A stretch of DNA of 60,253 nucleotides from an uncultured Peptococcaceae bacterium (GTDB lineage Bacteria; Bacillota; Peptococcia; Peptococcales; Peptococcaceae). Position numbers and translations under genes: made by a program. Positions within the stretch are counted from its first letter, which is position 1. Every line of letters starts with the position of its first letter. Location: contig CALJRU010000004.1 in the NCBI GenBank assembly GCA_937976375.1, positions 1 through 60,253 on the forward strand, given 5' to 3'. Below, piece after piece: positions 16,123 to 25,794 of this stretch. The notes under the pieces were generated by a model. The model had not been told where the DNA came from. It ran no database searches and was given only the letters and a program-made list of their open reading frames with translations.

Positions 16123-17813
16123 ACGCACGAAAGAATTATGAAGCATGGTGTGCCCGTACCGATTTGAACGATACTGAACAAGCCGAACTCTTGGCAATGG
16201 CTGACGACGATCTCGCCATCACCAAAGCTTTCGGCGCCAACCTTTCCTTTGGCACCGCCGGACTGCGCGGCATCATGGGCATGGGTTCCAACTGCCTCAA
16301 CCGCTTTACCATCGCCTGGGCCACTGCCGGCATTGCCGAATGGCTTTTAGAAACCGGCAAAGCAGGACAGCCTGTGGTCGTTTCTACCGACAGCCGCCTA
16401 AATCACCGTCTTTTTGCGCACACGACCGCCCTGGTATTGGCGCAATACGGCTTTCCAGTGCTGCTCTGGCATGAGCCAACGGCAACACCGATTCTCTCTT
16501 GGAGCGTGCGCCATTTTCAAGCCGCAGCCGGCATCATGATTACAGCCAGCCACAATCCACGCGATTATAACGGCTACAAAGCCTACGATGCCAACGGCTG
16601 CCAGCTCTTAGCAGACGATGCTGCCATCGTCACTCGCCACGCCGACGCCTACTTCGCAGGCAAAGCGCTGACCGTTGAGGGAGATTTTGATGCGCTCTGT
16701 GAAAGCGGCGCCATTCGCCTGCTTGACACTGAAATCAACGACTATCTCGAGCTTATCGAGGCCACCGTTGCACCACTGCAAAACACCCAAGCGCCAGCGC
16801 TGCGCATTGGCTACACACCGCTGCACGGTGTTGGCGGCGCACCTGTGCGCCAACTGCTCGAACACCTTGGCATGGATGTGAAGGTGGTGGAAGCGCAATT
16901 TGCGCCCGACGGCCATTTTCCAACCATCGCAACGCCAAATCCTGAACTGCCTGTGGCCTATGAAGGCCTTTTCGCCTTGACCGCCACCACCGACTGCGAT
17001 CTTCTCATCGCCACCGATCCGGACAGCGACCGCCTCGGCGCTGCTGCCAAGGATGCAGACGGTCAATGGCACCTCATCAGCGGCAACCAGATGGGCGCAC
17101 TGCTCATCGACTTTCTCGCTGAAGCCCGCGGCGTTGCGGAAGGCGACACCATCATCACAACAACTGTCACGTCCCAAATCGGCAAGGCCATTGCCCGTTA
17201 CCACGGCTATAACCTTGTTGAAACCTTCACAGGATTCAAATACATCGGCAACTGCGTCAACGATGTGGTCAATGACCCAGCCCATCAGTTCATACTCGGC
17301 TATGAAGAATCCTACGGCTATCTCTACGGCGACCACGCCCGCGACAAAGATGCCATCGTCACTGCCGCCCTCGTCGCCTGCATGGCGCAGGCCGACAAAG
17401 CACAGGGCCGCAGCCTGCTGGGCCGGCTCGCTGCAATCTACGAAAAAGCCGGCGCCTGGAGCGACCGCCTCATCAACCTCGTGTTCGATCCTATTCCAGG
17501 CCAGCCAGCCATCAGCGATGCCATCATGCAGGCGCTGCGCGATGAGCCGCCAAGAGAATTCGCTGGCGTTGCCGTCGATAAAAATATTGACTATCTGACC
17601 GGTATTGATTCTCTCCCGAAAGAAAATGTGTTACAATGTATATTGGCCGACGGTTCCGTCGTATGTTTCCGTCCGTCTGGAACCGAACCAAAAATGAAGT
17701 GCTACATCAGCGCCCACGGCGCCACCCTCGCTGAAGCCGACGCATTGAGCGCGCGCATCGAGCAGGCATTTCATTCCTTTGTTGCCCAATTGAAGGAGGA
17801 TGCATCAAATTGA
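16119..17813 (+). CDS. phospho-sugar mutase (phosphoglucomutase/phosphomannomutase)
   Basis: 564 residues of the alpha-D-phosphohexomutase superfamily. The phosphoserine is in TASHNPRDYNGYK (Ser near 144), the Mg-binding loop is DPDSDRLG (about 300), the sugar-binding GYEESYG is near residue 394, and the phosphate-binding RPSGTEPKMK near 518. Length and motifs match the PgcA-like phosphoglucomutase group, interconverting glucose-1-P and glucose-6-P. Overlaps ksgA by four bases and the next gene by four bases, so it forms part of one coupled operon with pgi, a sensible metabolic pairing. Confidence 0.92.
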   Translation: MNARKNYEAWCARTDLNDTEQAELLAMADDDLAITKAFGANLSFGTAGLRGIMGMGSNCLNRFTIAWATAGIAEWLLETGKAGQPVVVSTDSRLNHRLFAHTTALVLAQYGFPVLLWHEPTATPILSWSVRHFQAAAGIMITASHNPRDYNGYKAYDANGCQLLADDAAIVTRHADAYFAGKALTVEGDFDALCESGAIRLLDTEINDYLELIEATVAPLQNTQAPALRIGYTPLHGVGGAPVRQLLEHLGMDVKVVEAQFAPDGHFPTIATPNPELPVAYEGLFALTATTDCDLLIATDPDSDRLGAAAKDADGQWHLISGNQMGALLIDFLAEARGVAEGDTIITTTVTSQIGKAIARYHGYNLVETFTGFKYIGNCVNDVVNDPAHQFILGYEESYGYLYGDHARDKDAIVTAALVACMAQADKAQGRSLLGRLAAIYEKAGAWSDRLINLVFDPIPGQPAISDAIMQALRDEPPREFAGVAVDKNIDYLTGIDSLPKENVLQCILADGSVVCFRPSGTEPKMKCYISAHGATLAEADALSARIEQAFHSFVAQLKEDASN

Positions 17814-19093
17814 TTCAAGCGGATTTTTCAAACGCTCATACCGACCTCTCCGATCCTGCGCTGGCCGAACGCGTCGCGAAGATCCACGAACGTTTACATC
17901 ATCACCCAGACCTTATGTGCGGCTGGGTGGAATATCCATTCCAAGTCTCCGATGCGGAGCTGGATAAAATCATCCAGGCTGCAGAAGCGGTGCGCAACCG
18001 CTGCAACGTATTTATCGTGATTGGGATCGGCGGTTCTTACCTTGGCACCATTGCCGGCATCAGTCTGCTGCGTCCGCCATTTGAAAAACGCGGAACCATC
18101 GGCAATCCACGCATTATTTTTGCCGGGCAGCATCTCAGCAGCGAATACTACAACCACCTCATGGAAATTCTTGAGGATCCAGAAGAAGAAATTTGCGCCT
18201 GCATGGTCAGCAAATCCGGCACCACCACCGAGCCAAAGGTGATTTATGCCATCATCAAAGAAGTGCTGAAAAAGCGCTATGGCAATAAACTCAATGAGCA
18301 TATGACCATCATCACAGATCCACGCTGGGGCTATCTTCACGAAGAAGCTGCCGCCAACGATTTTCCATGCTTTGAAATCCCTGTCGACATCGGCGGGCGC
18401 TATTCGGTACTGACAGCTGTGGGGCTCTTCCCATTTGCTGTCGCCGGCATCGACATCAAAGCCATGATCCGTGGTGCGCGACAGTCTGCCACCATGTTCA
18501 TGGAGCCGCGGCTGGAATACAACGACTGCTACCAATATGCAGCCATCCGTCATCTGCAGTCTCAGGCTGGCAAACGCATGGAAGTCTTCGAAGTGTACGA
18601 AGGGAACCTGTTGCATTTCACCGAATGGCTGCGCCAGCTTTTTGCTGAAAGCGAATGCAAAGATGGCAAGGGGCTCTTCCCAGCCACCATGCAAATGACC
18701 ACTGATCTTCATTCTTTGGGCCAGTTTTTACAGGAAGGACGTCAGGATTTTATCGAAACGGTGCTCTTTGTGGAACACATCGAAGATAAAATCAAAATCC
18801 CACCAGGCGTTGCCGGCAGCTGCACCAGTCTGCACTGCCTCAATGACATCATCCGTCACAGCGTCTGCACGGCCCATCAGGAAAACAAAACCCCGAACAT
18901 TCTGCTTAACATCAGCGAATTTTCGGCCTTCACCTTTGGCGAAATCGTCTATTTCTTCGAGAAAGCCTGTGCCATCAGCTGCTATCTCACTGGCGTAGAC
19001 CCATTCAACCAGCCAGGGGTGGAAAACTACAAAACCGAACTCAAGGCGCGCATTGATTCCATGATCAATGCCGACCATCCCAAGCAAGCCTAA
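17810..19093 (+). CDS. pgi: glucose-6-phosphate isomerase
   Basis: 427 residues, near the 430-450 typical of Gram-positive enzymes. Conserved GIGGSYLG (about residues 66-73) and SKSGTTTEP (about 131-139) phosphosugar-binding motifs are present. Interconverts glucose-6-P and fructose-6-P in the cytoplasm. The start is TTG at 17810, overlapping the upstream TGA, with AAGGAGG upstream; the nearby ATG at 17800 is out of frame. The TTG and overlap imply coupled, possibly reduced translation. Confidence 0.94.
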   Translation: MIQADFSNAHTDLSDPALAERVAKIHERLHHHPDLMCGWVEYPFQVSDAELDKIIQAAEAVRNRCNVFIVIGIGGSYLGTIAGISLLRPPFEKRGTIGNPRIIFAGQHLSSEYYNHLMEILEDPEEEICACMVSKSGTTTEPKVIYAIIKEVLKKRYGNKLNEHMTIITDPRWGYLHEEAAANDFPCFEIPVDIGGRYSVLTAVGLFPFAVAGIDIKAMIRGARQSATMFMEPRLEYNDCYQYAAIRHLQSQAGKRMEVFEVYEGNLLHFTEWLRQLFAESECKDGKGLFPATMQMTTDLHSLGQFLQEGRQDFIETVLFVEHIEDKIKIPPGVAGSCTSLHCLNDIIRHSVCTAHQENKTPNILLNISEFSAFTFGEIVYFFEKACAISCYLTGVDPFNQPGVENYKTELKARIDSMINADHPKQA

Positions 19094-19135
19094 CACGGCA
19101 AGCTTCAATCAAACTGAAACAAAGGAGGGTGCCTT

Positions 19136-20755
19136 TTGAGCTACCAGGCATTATATCGCGTGTACCGTCCCCAGACCTTCTCGGCGCTGATTGGACAGGA
19201 CGCCATTTCCCAAACGCTCTTGAACGCCCTCCGTCATCATCGCCTTGCGCATGCTTATCTTTTCTGCGGCCCTCGCGGCACCGGCAAAACGAGCACCTCG
19301 AAAATTCTCGCCAAAGCCGTCAACTGCCTCGACCCGCAGGATGGAGAACCTTGCAACGAATGCGAGAATTGCCGCGCCATCAATGAGGACCGCTTTCTCG
19401 ATGTGATCGAAATTGACGCCGCTTCCAACCGCGGCATCGACGAAATCCGCAACATTCGCGAACAGGTTCGCTTCACGCCAAGCATGGGCAAGCGCAAAGT
19501 CTATATCATCGACGAAGTGCACATGCTGACGACAGAGGCTTTCAACGCGCTTTTAAAAACGCTGGAAGAGCCGCCGGAGCATGTGCTTTTCATTTTGGCC
19601 ACAACCGATCCGCAGAAAGTGCCGAAAACGGTGCTTTCGCGCACCCAGCGCTTTGACTTTCACCGCATTCCAACAGCGGTGTTAACGGCACATCTGCGCG
19701 ACATCTGCGACCAGGAAGGCATCGACGCCACAGACGACGCTCTCACGATGATCGCCAAGAATGCCGCTGGTGGCATGCGCGATGCCATCAGCCTCTTGGA
19801 TCAGACCATCGCCTTTGCCGGCGACAGCATCGACAAGCACGCCGTCACACAAATGATCGGCGGCCTCGACGATGAAGCCCTGGCCAAGCTGATCGACGCG
19901 CTCACCCAAGGCGACACCAGCGCACTTTTCCAAACATTGGAAGAATTGCTGGCACAAGGCAGCGACGCCCGTGCGCTCATGCAGAGCATCCTCGTCTACC
20001 TGCGCGATCTGCTCCTGACCCGCGTCGGCAGCGGTGCCGAAGGCAGCGTACCAAGCGACACCCTGCGCCGCCAAGCCAGCGCTTTCAGTCTGCGTCAGCT
20101 GGAACAGCTGCTCGCCAAGGCTGCCGAAGCCGAACGCGACATGCGCATTGCACCAGATGGCGAACTGGTGCTGGAACTGACCCTCGTGGAAATGGCCCTG
20201 CTGCTGCACGACGCACCTGCTGCACCAACAGCACCAACGAAAGGCGCACACCTGCCTCTTTCCGGCGGTGCGCCACAGCCACAGCCACCGACTGCCACCA
20301 CTGCTGCACCAACAATGACCACTACACCTGCCAGCGATCAGACTGCCGCACCGGCAGCGCCAGCAGCAGCCGCACCTGCAAGCAGTGACGACGCCGCCAA
20401 TCTTGACGCCCTGCGCCGCCTTTGGCCACAGACCGTGGAAGCGCTCAAAGATGTCAGCATCCGCATCCATGCCTTTGTCAAGCCAGCAGAGCTCGTACGC
20501 TACGAAAGCGGCACCCTGACCCTGCGCTGGCCGCGCGGTGCCATTTTCAACTGCAAGCAAATGCGCATGGCCGACAACCAGAAAATTCTCGCTGACACCC
20601 TGGCCACCCGCTGGCCTCACCCTATCAAATTCAACTGCGAGCTTGAAGAAGAGCCGCAGAAAGACCCTGCGATTGACCTCGCCGGCGCCATTCATCAGGT
20701 GTTCGGAGAGGATGTCCCTATAGAAATCATTGACGAAAAACCAAAACATCACTAA
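19136..20755 (+). CDS. dnaX: DNA polymerase III subunit gamma/tau
   Basis: Clamp-loader ATPase. Walker A GPRGTGKTS at residues 45-53, zinc Cys at 64, 73, 76 and 79, DEVHM Walker B near 125, and the SRC-like arginine finger region LSRTQRFDF near residue 165. After residue ~365 there is a Pro/Ala/Thr linker and a shorter C-terminal tau-like domain. The start is TTG with AAAGGAGGG upstream; alignment MSYQALYRVYRP is typical of the family. No clear slippery heptamer for gamma production was seen. Followed by ebfC and recR, the usual order. Confidence 0.95.
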   Translation: MSYQALYRVYRPQTFSALIGQDAISQTLLNALRHHRLAHAYLFCGPRGTGKTSTSKILAKAVNCLDPQDGEPCNECENCRAINEDRFLDVIEIDAASNRGIDEIRNIREQVRFTPSMGKRKVYIIDEVHMLTTEAFNALLKTLEEPPEHVLFILATTDPQKVPKTVLSRTQRFDFHRIPTAVLTAHLRDICDQEGIDATDDALTMIAKNAAGGMRDAISLLDQTIAFAGDSIDKHAVTQMIGGLDDEALAKLIDALTQGDTSALFQTLEELLAQGSDARALMQSILVYLRDLLLTRVGSGAEGSVPSDTLRRQASAFSLRQLEQLLAKAAEAERDMRIAPDGELVLELTLVEMALLLHDAPAAPTAPTKGAHLPLSGGAPQPQPPTATTAAPTMTTTPASDQTAAPAAPAAAAPASSDDAANLDALRRLWPQTVEALKDVSIRIHAFVKPAELVRYESGTLTLRWPRGAIFNCKQMRMADNQKILADTLATRWPHPIKFNCELEEEPQKDPAIDLAGAIHQVFGEDVPIEIIDEKPKHH

Positions 20756-20767
20756 GGAGGCCCTACA

Positions 20768-21091
20768 ATGGCTAATATGCAAAACATGATGAAACAGATG
20801 CAGAAAATGCAGCGCAACATGGCAAAGATTCAGGAAGAACTCGCCCAGACACCAGTAGAAGGCACTGCCGGCGGCGGCGTGGTTAAAGTCACCGTCAACG
20901 GCGCCAACCAGGTACTTTCTGTGGAACTGGCACCAGAAGTGGTCGATCCAGACGACATCGAAATGCTCCAGGACCTCATCGTTGCAGCTGCCAACGACGC
21001 CATCAACAACGCACAGAAGCTTTCTGAAGAACGCATGGGCGCCCTCACCAAGGGCATGAAGCTGCCTGGCGGCATGGGTGGTCTGTTCTAA
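20768..21091 (+). CDS. ebfC: YbaB/EbfC family nucleoid-associated protein
   Basis: 107 residues, Met/Gln-rich N-terminal helix (NMMKQMQKMQ) followed by the conserved VKVTVNGANQVLSVE strand pattern. Small DNA-binding dimer encoded between dnaX and recR in most bacteria. RBS AAGGAGG. Its TAA overlaps the recR ATG by one base. Confidence 0.93.
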   Translation: MANMQNMMKQMQKMQRNMAKIQEELAQTPVEGTAGGGVVKVTVNGANQVLSVELAPEVVDPDDIEMLQDLIVAAANDAINNAQKLSEERMGALTKGMKLPGGMGGLF

Positions 21092-21696
21092 TGCAAGCTT
21101 ATCAGGACGCCATTGGCGAAATGATCGACGCCTTCGCGCGTCTGCCAGGCATCAGCCGCCGCGGCGCGGAGCGTCTTACCTACTATCTTCTCCAACAGCC
21201 GGAAGAAGTCAGCGACACCCTTGCGCGTGCCGTCCACAATGGCCGTCACAGCATTCATTACTGCAAGCGCTGCTTCAATCTCACCGACGAAGACTACTGC
21301 CCAATCTGCAAAAGCAGCAAGCGTGACGCCCACCGCGTCTGCGTCGTTGAAGAAGCCCGTGACATCATCGCCATCGAACACAGCGGCGCCTACAATGGCC
21401 GTTACCATGTGCTTGGCGGCGTCATCAGCCCTATGGACGGCATTGGCCCGGACAAGCTCCACATCAAAGAGCTGATGCAGCGCATCGATGAAGAAGGCAT
21501 CGAGGAAATCATCCTCGCCCTCAACGGCAGCGTCGAAGGAGAAGCCACCACACTCTATCTCATCAGCCAGCTGCACAACAAAGATGTCAAGGTCAGCCGC
21601 ATTGCGCAAGGCCTCTCTGCCGGCAGCGACATCAAATACGCCGATCAGATGACACTTTCCCGCGCAATAGAAGGAAGAACCGAAATTAACTATTGA
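21091..21696 (+). CDS. recR: recombination mediator RecR
   Basis: 201 residues. N-terminal helix-hairpin-helix (LPGISRRGAERL, residues 18-29), C4 zinc motif at Cys58, 61, 70 and 73, and a TOPRIM domain (VVEEARDIIAIE). Works with RecF/RecO in loading RecA at gaps. Start overlaps the ebfC stop (TAATG). The promoter of tRNA-Leu overlaps its stop codon. Confidence 0.96.
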   Translation: MQAYQDAIGEMIDAFARLPGISRRGAERLTYYLLQQPEEVSDTLARAVHNGRHSIHYCKRCFNLTDEDYCPICKSSKRDAHRVCVVEEARDIIAIEHSGAYNGRYHVLGGVISPMDGIGPDKLHIKELMQRIDEEGIEEIILALNGSVEGEATTLYLISQLHNKDVKVSRIAQGLSAGSDIKYADQMTLSRAIEGRTEINY

Positions 21697-21721
21697 CAAA
21701 CTCTTTACAATCATGTATTCT
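21693..21721 (+). promoter_or_regulatory. promoter of tRNA-Leu
   Basis: TTGACA (21693-21698) overlapping the recR stop, 17-base spacer, TATTCT (21716-21721). Confidence 0.8.
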
Positions 21722-21747
21722 ATAAAAGTGCTCAACAATAGCACTTC

Positions 21748-21829
21748 GCGGATGTGGCGGAATAGGCAGACGCGTACGTTTCAGGTGCGTATGCCGCAAG
21801 GCGTGTGGGTTCAAGTCCCTCCATCCGCA
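21748..21829 (+). tRNA. tRNA-Leu (anticodon CAG)
   Basis: Class II tRNA with long variable arm (TGCCGCAAGGCGT). Acceptor GCGGATG/CATCCGC, anticodon arm TACGT-TTCAGGT-GCGTA gives CAG, T-loop GTTCAAGTC. CCA not encoded. A terminator follows within ten bases. Confidence 0.93.
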
Positions 21830-21837
21830 GACCATAA

Positions 21838-21867
21838 AAACGAGCTGATTGTCAGCTCGTTTTTTTA
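21838..21867 (+). terminator. terminator after tRNA-Leu
   Basis: ACGAGCTGA/TCAGCTCGT hairpin with a three-base loop and a run of seven T. Confidence 0.9.
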
Positions 21868-21965
21868 TTGCCCAAAAACGCTCCCTTCCTGTTCAAAACA
21901 GGCCCGCCGGTTTATACTATAAACAGCCGCCCCTTGCGGGCATTCCAGACAACCAGGAGGACACC

Positions 21966-22412
21966 ATGATTTACACCAACCTGACAAACAAGGCCATGAA
22001 AATCGCCTACGCCGCCCACCATGGGCAAACCGACAAAAGCGGCCTGCCCTACATCTTCCACCCCTATCATCTGGCAGAGCAGATGACCGATGAGGTCAGC
22101 ACCTGCGTGGCCCTGCTTCACGACGTTGTGGAAGACACCCCCATCACCCTCGACGAGCTGGCGCAGGATTTTCCACCAGCGGTCATCGACGCCCTGCGCC
22201 TTTTGACCCACGCCCCGGAAGTGGACTATTTCGACTATGTGCGCGCCATCAGCAGCAATCCCGTCGCCAGACAGGTCAAGCTGGCCGATCTTGCCCACAA
22301 TTCCGACGAAACGCGCTTTGCCGGCTGCTCAGCCATCAGCGCCGACGCCCTGAGCCGTCGCCGCGAAAAATATGCGAAAGCCCGCGCCATTTTGGAGAAT
22401 GACGCTCATTAG
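21966..22412 (+). CDS. small HD-domain hydrolase (RelA/SpoT hydrolase-like)
   Basis: 148 residues. The HD metal motif is complete: His32 in the YIFHPYHLA segment, His52-Asp53 in LLHDVVEDT and Asp in KLADLAHNS near residue 109. This matches the (p)ppGpp-hydrolase domain of RSH proteins, without a synthetase domain, similar to small alarmone hydrolases. Substrate could also be another nucleotide. ATG at 21966 with CAGGAGG is used; a longer frame from 21849 would run through the tRNA terminator. Confidence 0.82.
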   Translation: MIYTNLTNKAMKIAYAAHHGQTDKSGLPYIFHPYHLAEQMTDEVSTCVALLHDVVEDTPITLDELAQDFPPAVIDALRLLTHAPEVDYFDYVRAISSNPVARQVKLADLAHNSDETRFAGCSAISADALSRRREKYAKARAILENDAH

Positions 22413-22452
22413 CGGTTCACCGCACAGCGGCATCAATTTCATCAGACAAAAC

Positions 22453-22489
22453 AAAAGCAGTAAGCCCTTGCAACGGCTTACTGCTTTTT
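22453..22489. terminator. bidirectional terminator, HD gene / acyltransferase
   Basis: AAAAGCAGTAAGCC/GGCTTACTGCTTTTT hairpin at a convergent junction with A- and T-runs on both flanks. Confidence 0.9.
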
Positions 22490-22494
22490 CTATG

Positions 22495-23523
22495 CTATTC
22501 TGATTTTGCTCGGAAAATAAAGGTATTCAGTGAGCGGATGCCATACCGCACCCATTCGCTGACACTCTCCCGCGAGAGATTCCAGGTGATGATGGCGCTA
22601 AAGACGATGATCGCCGCCATTTTCAGCGCAGGCTGTGGGATAAACGTCAATACGCCAAATAAAACAGCGATGCAGTACGTGTGCAGATAATACACCGGCA
22701 GGGTGTGTCTGCCGATGCGGCTCAGAAAAATCCGCTTCGATGTCATCATGACATTACCGGCAAAGATCCAGCCAAAACCGATGAGATAGCCGACGATGCT
22801 GAGGAGAACGCCAATGCCCGGTTTTGAAATGCCACTGGCTGCAAAAGAACGGTCCCACCAAAAGAACGACTCTGGAACACCGCAATGAATGACGACGTAG
22901 GTATAAACAGCGGTGATCGGCAGCATCGCCACGGCCGCCAGCTTTTTCCGCCAGGAAAAAATCCGCGGTTTCTCCGTGTCATAAAAATAGCCAAACAGAA
23001 AAAACGGCATCAGCTTGATCACACGCGAAAGCGCCAGAAAGCTGTTGAATTCATAAAAGAATCCGGCAAAAACGCCTGCGCATAAGCTGAAAAATACGAC
23101 GTGTTTGACACGGCATAAATCCGGCAAGAGAATTTTCCAAATGAACAGCGCCAAAATATACCACAGCGTCCATGCTGGCGTCAGCAGGGAATGCCACGGA
23201 TGATCCACCATTTTCTCAATGCTGTCCAAGCCGCCGTAAAGATAGGTGATTGCGAAGTGCAGCACGTTCCAGGCAATGTTCAAGGCCAGAAACGGAACCA
23301 GGAAATTTTCCACTGCATTTCTGCGACCTTTCTCCAGATTTTTTGACGTGCAGCCAGAAAGGAACACAAAAACCGGCATATGGAATTGATAGATAAACAC
23401 ATACAGCAGCTTGGCTGCAAAGATGTCCTGGCGCACCAGCTCCAGCCCATGCCCCAGCACAACCAAAAAAATCAGCATGCCTTTCAGATTGTCGATCTGA
23501 TGATTACGCTCTTCAAACGCCAC
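22495..23523 (-). CDS. acyltransferase-3 family membrane O-acetyltransferase
   Basis: 342 residues with about ten membrane segments. It begins with an (R/N)-x-IDNLKGMLIFLVVLGH motif, the hallmark of the fucose-4-O-acetylase/OafA-like group; the catalytic His is in VLGHG near residue 24. Such proteins move acetyl groups across the membrane onto surface glycans. Starts at GTG 23523, one base after the stop of the SGNH hydrolase upstream, so they are translationally coupled; acyltransferase and SGNH functions often cooperate in glycan O-acetylation. Confidence 0.85.
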   Translation of the reverse strand: MAFEERNHQIDNLKGMLIFLVVLGHGLELVRQDIFAAKLLYVFIYQFHMPVFVFLSGCTSKNLEKGRRNAVENFLVPFLALNIAWNVLHFAITYLYGGLDSIEKMVDHPWHSLLTPAWTLWYILALFIWKILLPDLCRVKHVVFFSLCAGVFAGFFYEFNSFLALSRVIKLMPFFLFGYFYDTEKPRIFSWRKKLAAVAMLPITAVYTYVVIHCGVPESFFWWDRSFAASGISKPGIGVLLSIVGYLIGFGWIFAGNVMMTSKRIFLSRIGRHTLPVYYLHTYCIAVLFGVLTFIPQPALKMAAIIVFSAIITWNLSRESVSEWVRYGIRSLNTFIFRAKSE

Positions 23524-23524
23524 A

Positions 23525-24235
23525 TCAATCAGCCCCTATCATATCGCAGAGTTTTTGTTCCACCGCCTTGCCAATCGCCATGGCTGATTTCTTATTGAGA
23601 TGAACCCCATCTACCGTCACCGACAAATGCTGCCACGATGAAAGGCGCTCTTTGATGCCTGGACACAGCTTCATGGCCGCTGTTGTGAGCGCAACGCCGG
23701 TAAAACTGTGTTTGCAGAAACGGCGCACACCCTGCCCCATCAGCTGGGTTTGAATGCCATAGCAGTCGACAAACGGCAGCCCATAATCGGCAGCAATCTG
23801 TGCAATCACAGCATTGTAACGCCGAATGGTTTCCTGAGGAAAATCTTCGATCTCAAAATAGGGAATGCCTACCAAGACAACATGCGGCACACGAGCTGTC
23901 AACTGCTTGATGCCGTTCCGATAGAGCTGCTCAAACGCATGAACATCTTTTGCCGGACGTTTTCGCGGCATAGCCCCCAGCGCTCGCAGCCGCCAGAGGA
24001 ACGATGCCTTTCGTTTGTATTGCAAAAGCAAGTCGTTGGTGCCAGCAGCCACCACATAAATGCCTTCCCGATCCCCCGCTGTTTCAAGGAAGGCGAACAG
24101 CCGCTTAAAAATGCCATAGGTGGTATCACCATTTTCGCCAAAATTTCTGCGCTCAGCACCGCCGCTGCAATCAGGCGCAAGGGAATAGCCCAATTGCCCG
24201 CGCGTCAAGCTGTCGCCCCAAAAATAAATTTTCAT
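23525..24235 (-). CDS. SGNH/GDSL-type hydrolase
   Basis: 236 residues from the ATG at 24235, which follows AAAGGA at six bases. Block I GDSLTRG (nucleophile Ser about residue 8), block III GTND and block V DGVHLNKKS with the catalytic Asp/His are present. No signal peptide, so cytoplasmic or translocated by its partner. Probable acetyl-esterase or transferase working with the coupled membrane acyltransferase. A consensus promoter lies at 24287-24315. Confidence 0.88.
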   Translation of the reverse strand: MKIYFWGDSLTRGQLGYSLAPDCSGGAERRNFGENGDTTYGIFKRLFAFLETAGDREGIYVVAAGTNDLLLQYKRKASFLWRLRALGAMPRKRPAKDVHAFEQLYRNGIKQLTARVPHVVLVGIPYFEIEDFPQETIRRYNAVIAQIAADYGLPFVDCYGIQTQLMGQGVRRFCKHSFTGVALTTAAMKLCPGIKERLSSWQHLSVTVDGVHLNKKSAMAIGKAVEQKLCDMIGAD

Positions 24236-24286
24236 ATTGAATCCTTTCTTATGACACCTAACCGAAAGATCCATTTTATTTTTTCT

Positions 24287-24315
24287 ATTATATGATGTAA
24301 AAACGGTTTATTCAA
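24287..24315 (-). promoter_or_regulatory. promoter of the SGNH/acyltransferase operon
   Basis: On the minus strand TTGAAT (24315-24310), 17-base spacer, TATAAT (24292-24287). Confidence 0.75.
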
Positions 24316-24422
24316 TGCATATTATGAAACACCAGACACGGATTTTTATCCAAGAGGGAAATCGCGTCACCGACAGCCTCAAGGGAATTTTTGAACCATG
24401 CTCTTCACTGCAAAAAAATTAC

Positions 24423-24463
24423 AAAAAGACGTGCCGATGATCACAAATCATCGGCACGTCTTC
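24423..24463 (-). terminator. terminator of the AraC-family gene
   Basis: Fourteen-base-pair GACGTGCCGATGA/TCATCGGCACGTC hairpin followed on the minus strand by a U-run. Confidence 0.88.
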
Positions 24464-24483
24464 CATTGACGCCCAATAACGTT

Positions 24484-25506
24484 TCAATCTTCCGCTAAAA
24501 TCCGTGTACCCTGATGCAGCCGCTTGCGATAATCGCCAGGCGATTCGCCAATGGCAGCTTTGAACGCTTGGCTGAATTTGCTGCGCGACTGATACCCTAA
24601 TAGACCAGCCACTTCTTCCACCGTCTTATCGGTGGTTTGCAAAAGCAGACATGCTTCTTCCATCCGTCGGCGCCGCATGTAACTGCCCACCGGCGCACCA
24701 TAAAGCGCTTTGAACACATCTTGAAAAGTGGTTGCATCAATAGGATGATCCTTGATAAGCTGAGGAATGGTCAAGCGTCTGCTCCAATCGCTGACCAAAG
24801 AGGAATGAATTTCCCTCACGATGTCAACATGATGTGTATAATGTGCCGGCAGCGAAATCGGTGCCGACATAAAGCGCTCTGTCTGCCAAAGAATTTCCTG
24901 CACCTTCCATTCCAAATAAATCTGGAGCTGTGCTGGCGGTGTGCCAAAAATTGGCGTAAAAAAGCTCGTGCGCAAAGAATGCGCAGCCATCACCAATCGT
25001 GGCCGTGCTGCCACTTCATCATAGAAATCCTCTGCTGAAAACCCGATCTTTCGCAAAAAGTCCGGCATCTCCTGGGCGATCTGCTTTGGCGCCATGGAAA
25101 GCGCAAACAATTCGGCACAGCCTGTCGGAAACAACACCGTGGCGGCGGCACCATTGCGCATCGTCTGCACCATCATTTCACCAGCGCCGAGCACAATTTC
25201 CGCGCCATCATCCATGCGCCAGCGCATCATGCCGCGATGACAATAAAAAATCTCCACCGCTTCTTCCGGCTCTGCCAACGCGTAACGCAGCATGTCAGAC
25301 TTAAACCATCCCAGCGCTGCGTGTACGCCAGGAAAGACTGCATAAAAATCAATTCTGCCCCGGCCTTCTGGCGAAAGAGCCGGAGCGAACACCATCTTCG
25401 GCAGCGTCGGCCCTTGCGGCTGTTCATAGCGCGTCAGCACCAAATCGCCTGGTGCCACCGTTGACAGGATTTGGGCAATGATATGATCTTCATGGTTATG
25501 CATCAT
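24484..25506 (-). CDS. AraC-family transcriptional regulator
   Basis: 340 residues. The last ~100 residues form the double HTH of AraC proteins, with SMRR-type helix (YMRRRRMEEACLLL) and the C-terminal motif VAGLLGYQSRSKFSQAFKA followed by PGDYRK. The N-terminal 230 residues are a less conserved sensor with no recognised domain. An upstream extension exists, but GAGAGGGG places the start at the ATG 25506. Divergent from the small secreted protein gene at 25795, a possible target. Confidence 0.88.
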   Translation of the reverse strand: MMHNHEDHIIAQILSTVAPGDLVLTRYEQPQGPTLPKMVFAPALSPEGRGRIDFYAVFPGVHAALGWFKSDMLRYALAEPEEAVEIFYCHRGMMRWRMDDGAEIVLGAGEMMVQTMRNGAAATVLFPTGCAELFALSMAPKQIAQEMPDFLRKIGFSAEDFYDEVAARPRLVMAAHSLRTSFFTPIFGTPPAQLQIYLEWKVQEILWQTERFMSAPISLPAHYTHHVDIVREIHSSLVSDWSRRLTIPQLIKDHPIDATTFQDVFKALYGAPVGSYMRRRRMEEACLLLQTTDKTVEEVAGLLGYQSRSKFSQAFKAAIGESPGDYRKRLHQGTRILAED

Positions 25507-25674
25507 AATGCCCCTCTCTTCTATGGTGAATACATTGCTTTCATTATAGCATACTATGGCATGAACAACGTGTCTAATCGACAACACCATGCGCCTTTTT
25601 ATCAGAAAAGGCGTCCTCGCCGTGTCTTTTTCTCAGAGTCTTGTGTCCATTCGCAAGCAACATGGCCAGAAGCA

Positions 25675-25702
25675 TTGACGCGCCCTTATTTTCTGCTATG
25701 AT
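25675..25702 (+). promoter_or_regulatory. promoter of the small secreted protein gene
   Basis: TTGACG (25675-25680), 16-base spacer, TATGAT (25697-25702); predicted leader of about 85 bases. Confidence 0.7.
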
Positions 25703-25794
25703 AAGGGTGTCATCACAAGACAGGGGGAGATGAACGCGCGCCAGGCAAGTGTTATTGTCAACAAGTAACCAGAGTGGGAAAGGATGATTGTATT

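Noticed and set aside
16608..17336. Antisense frame inside the phosphoglucomutase gene
   Set aside because: No ribosome site and no domain; follows codon bias.
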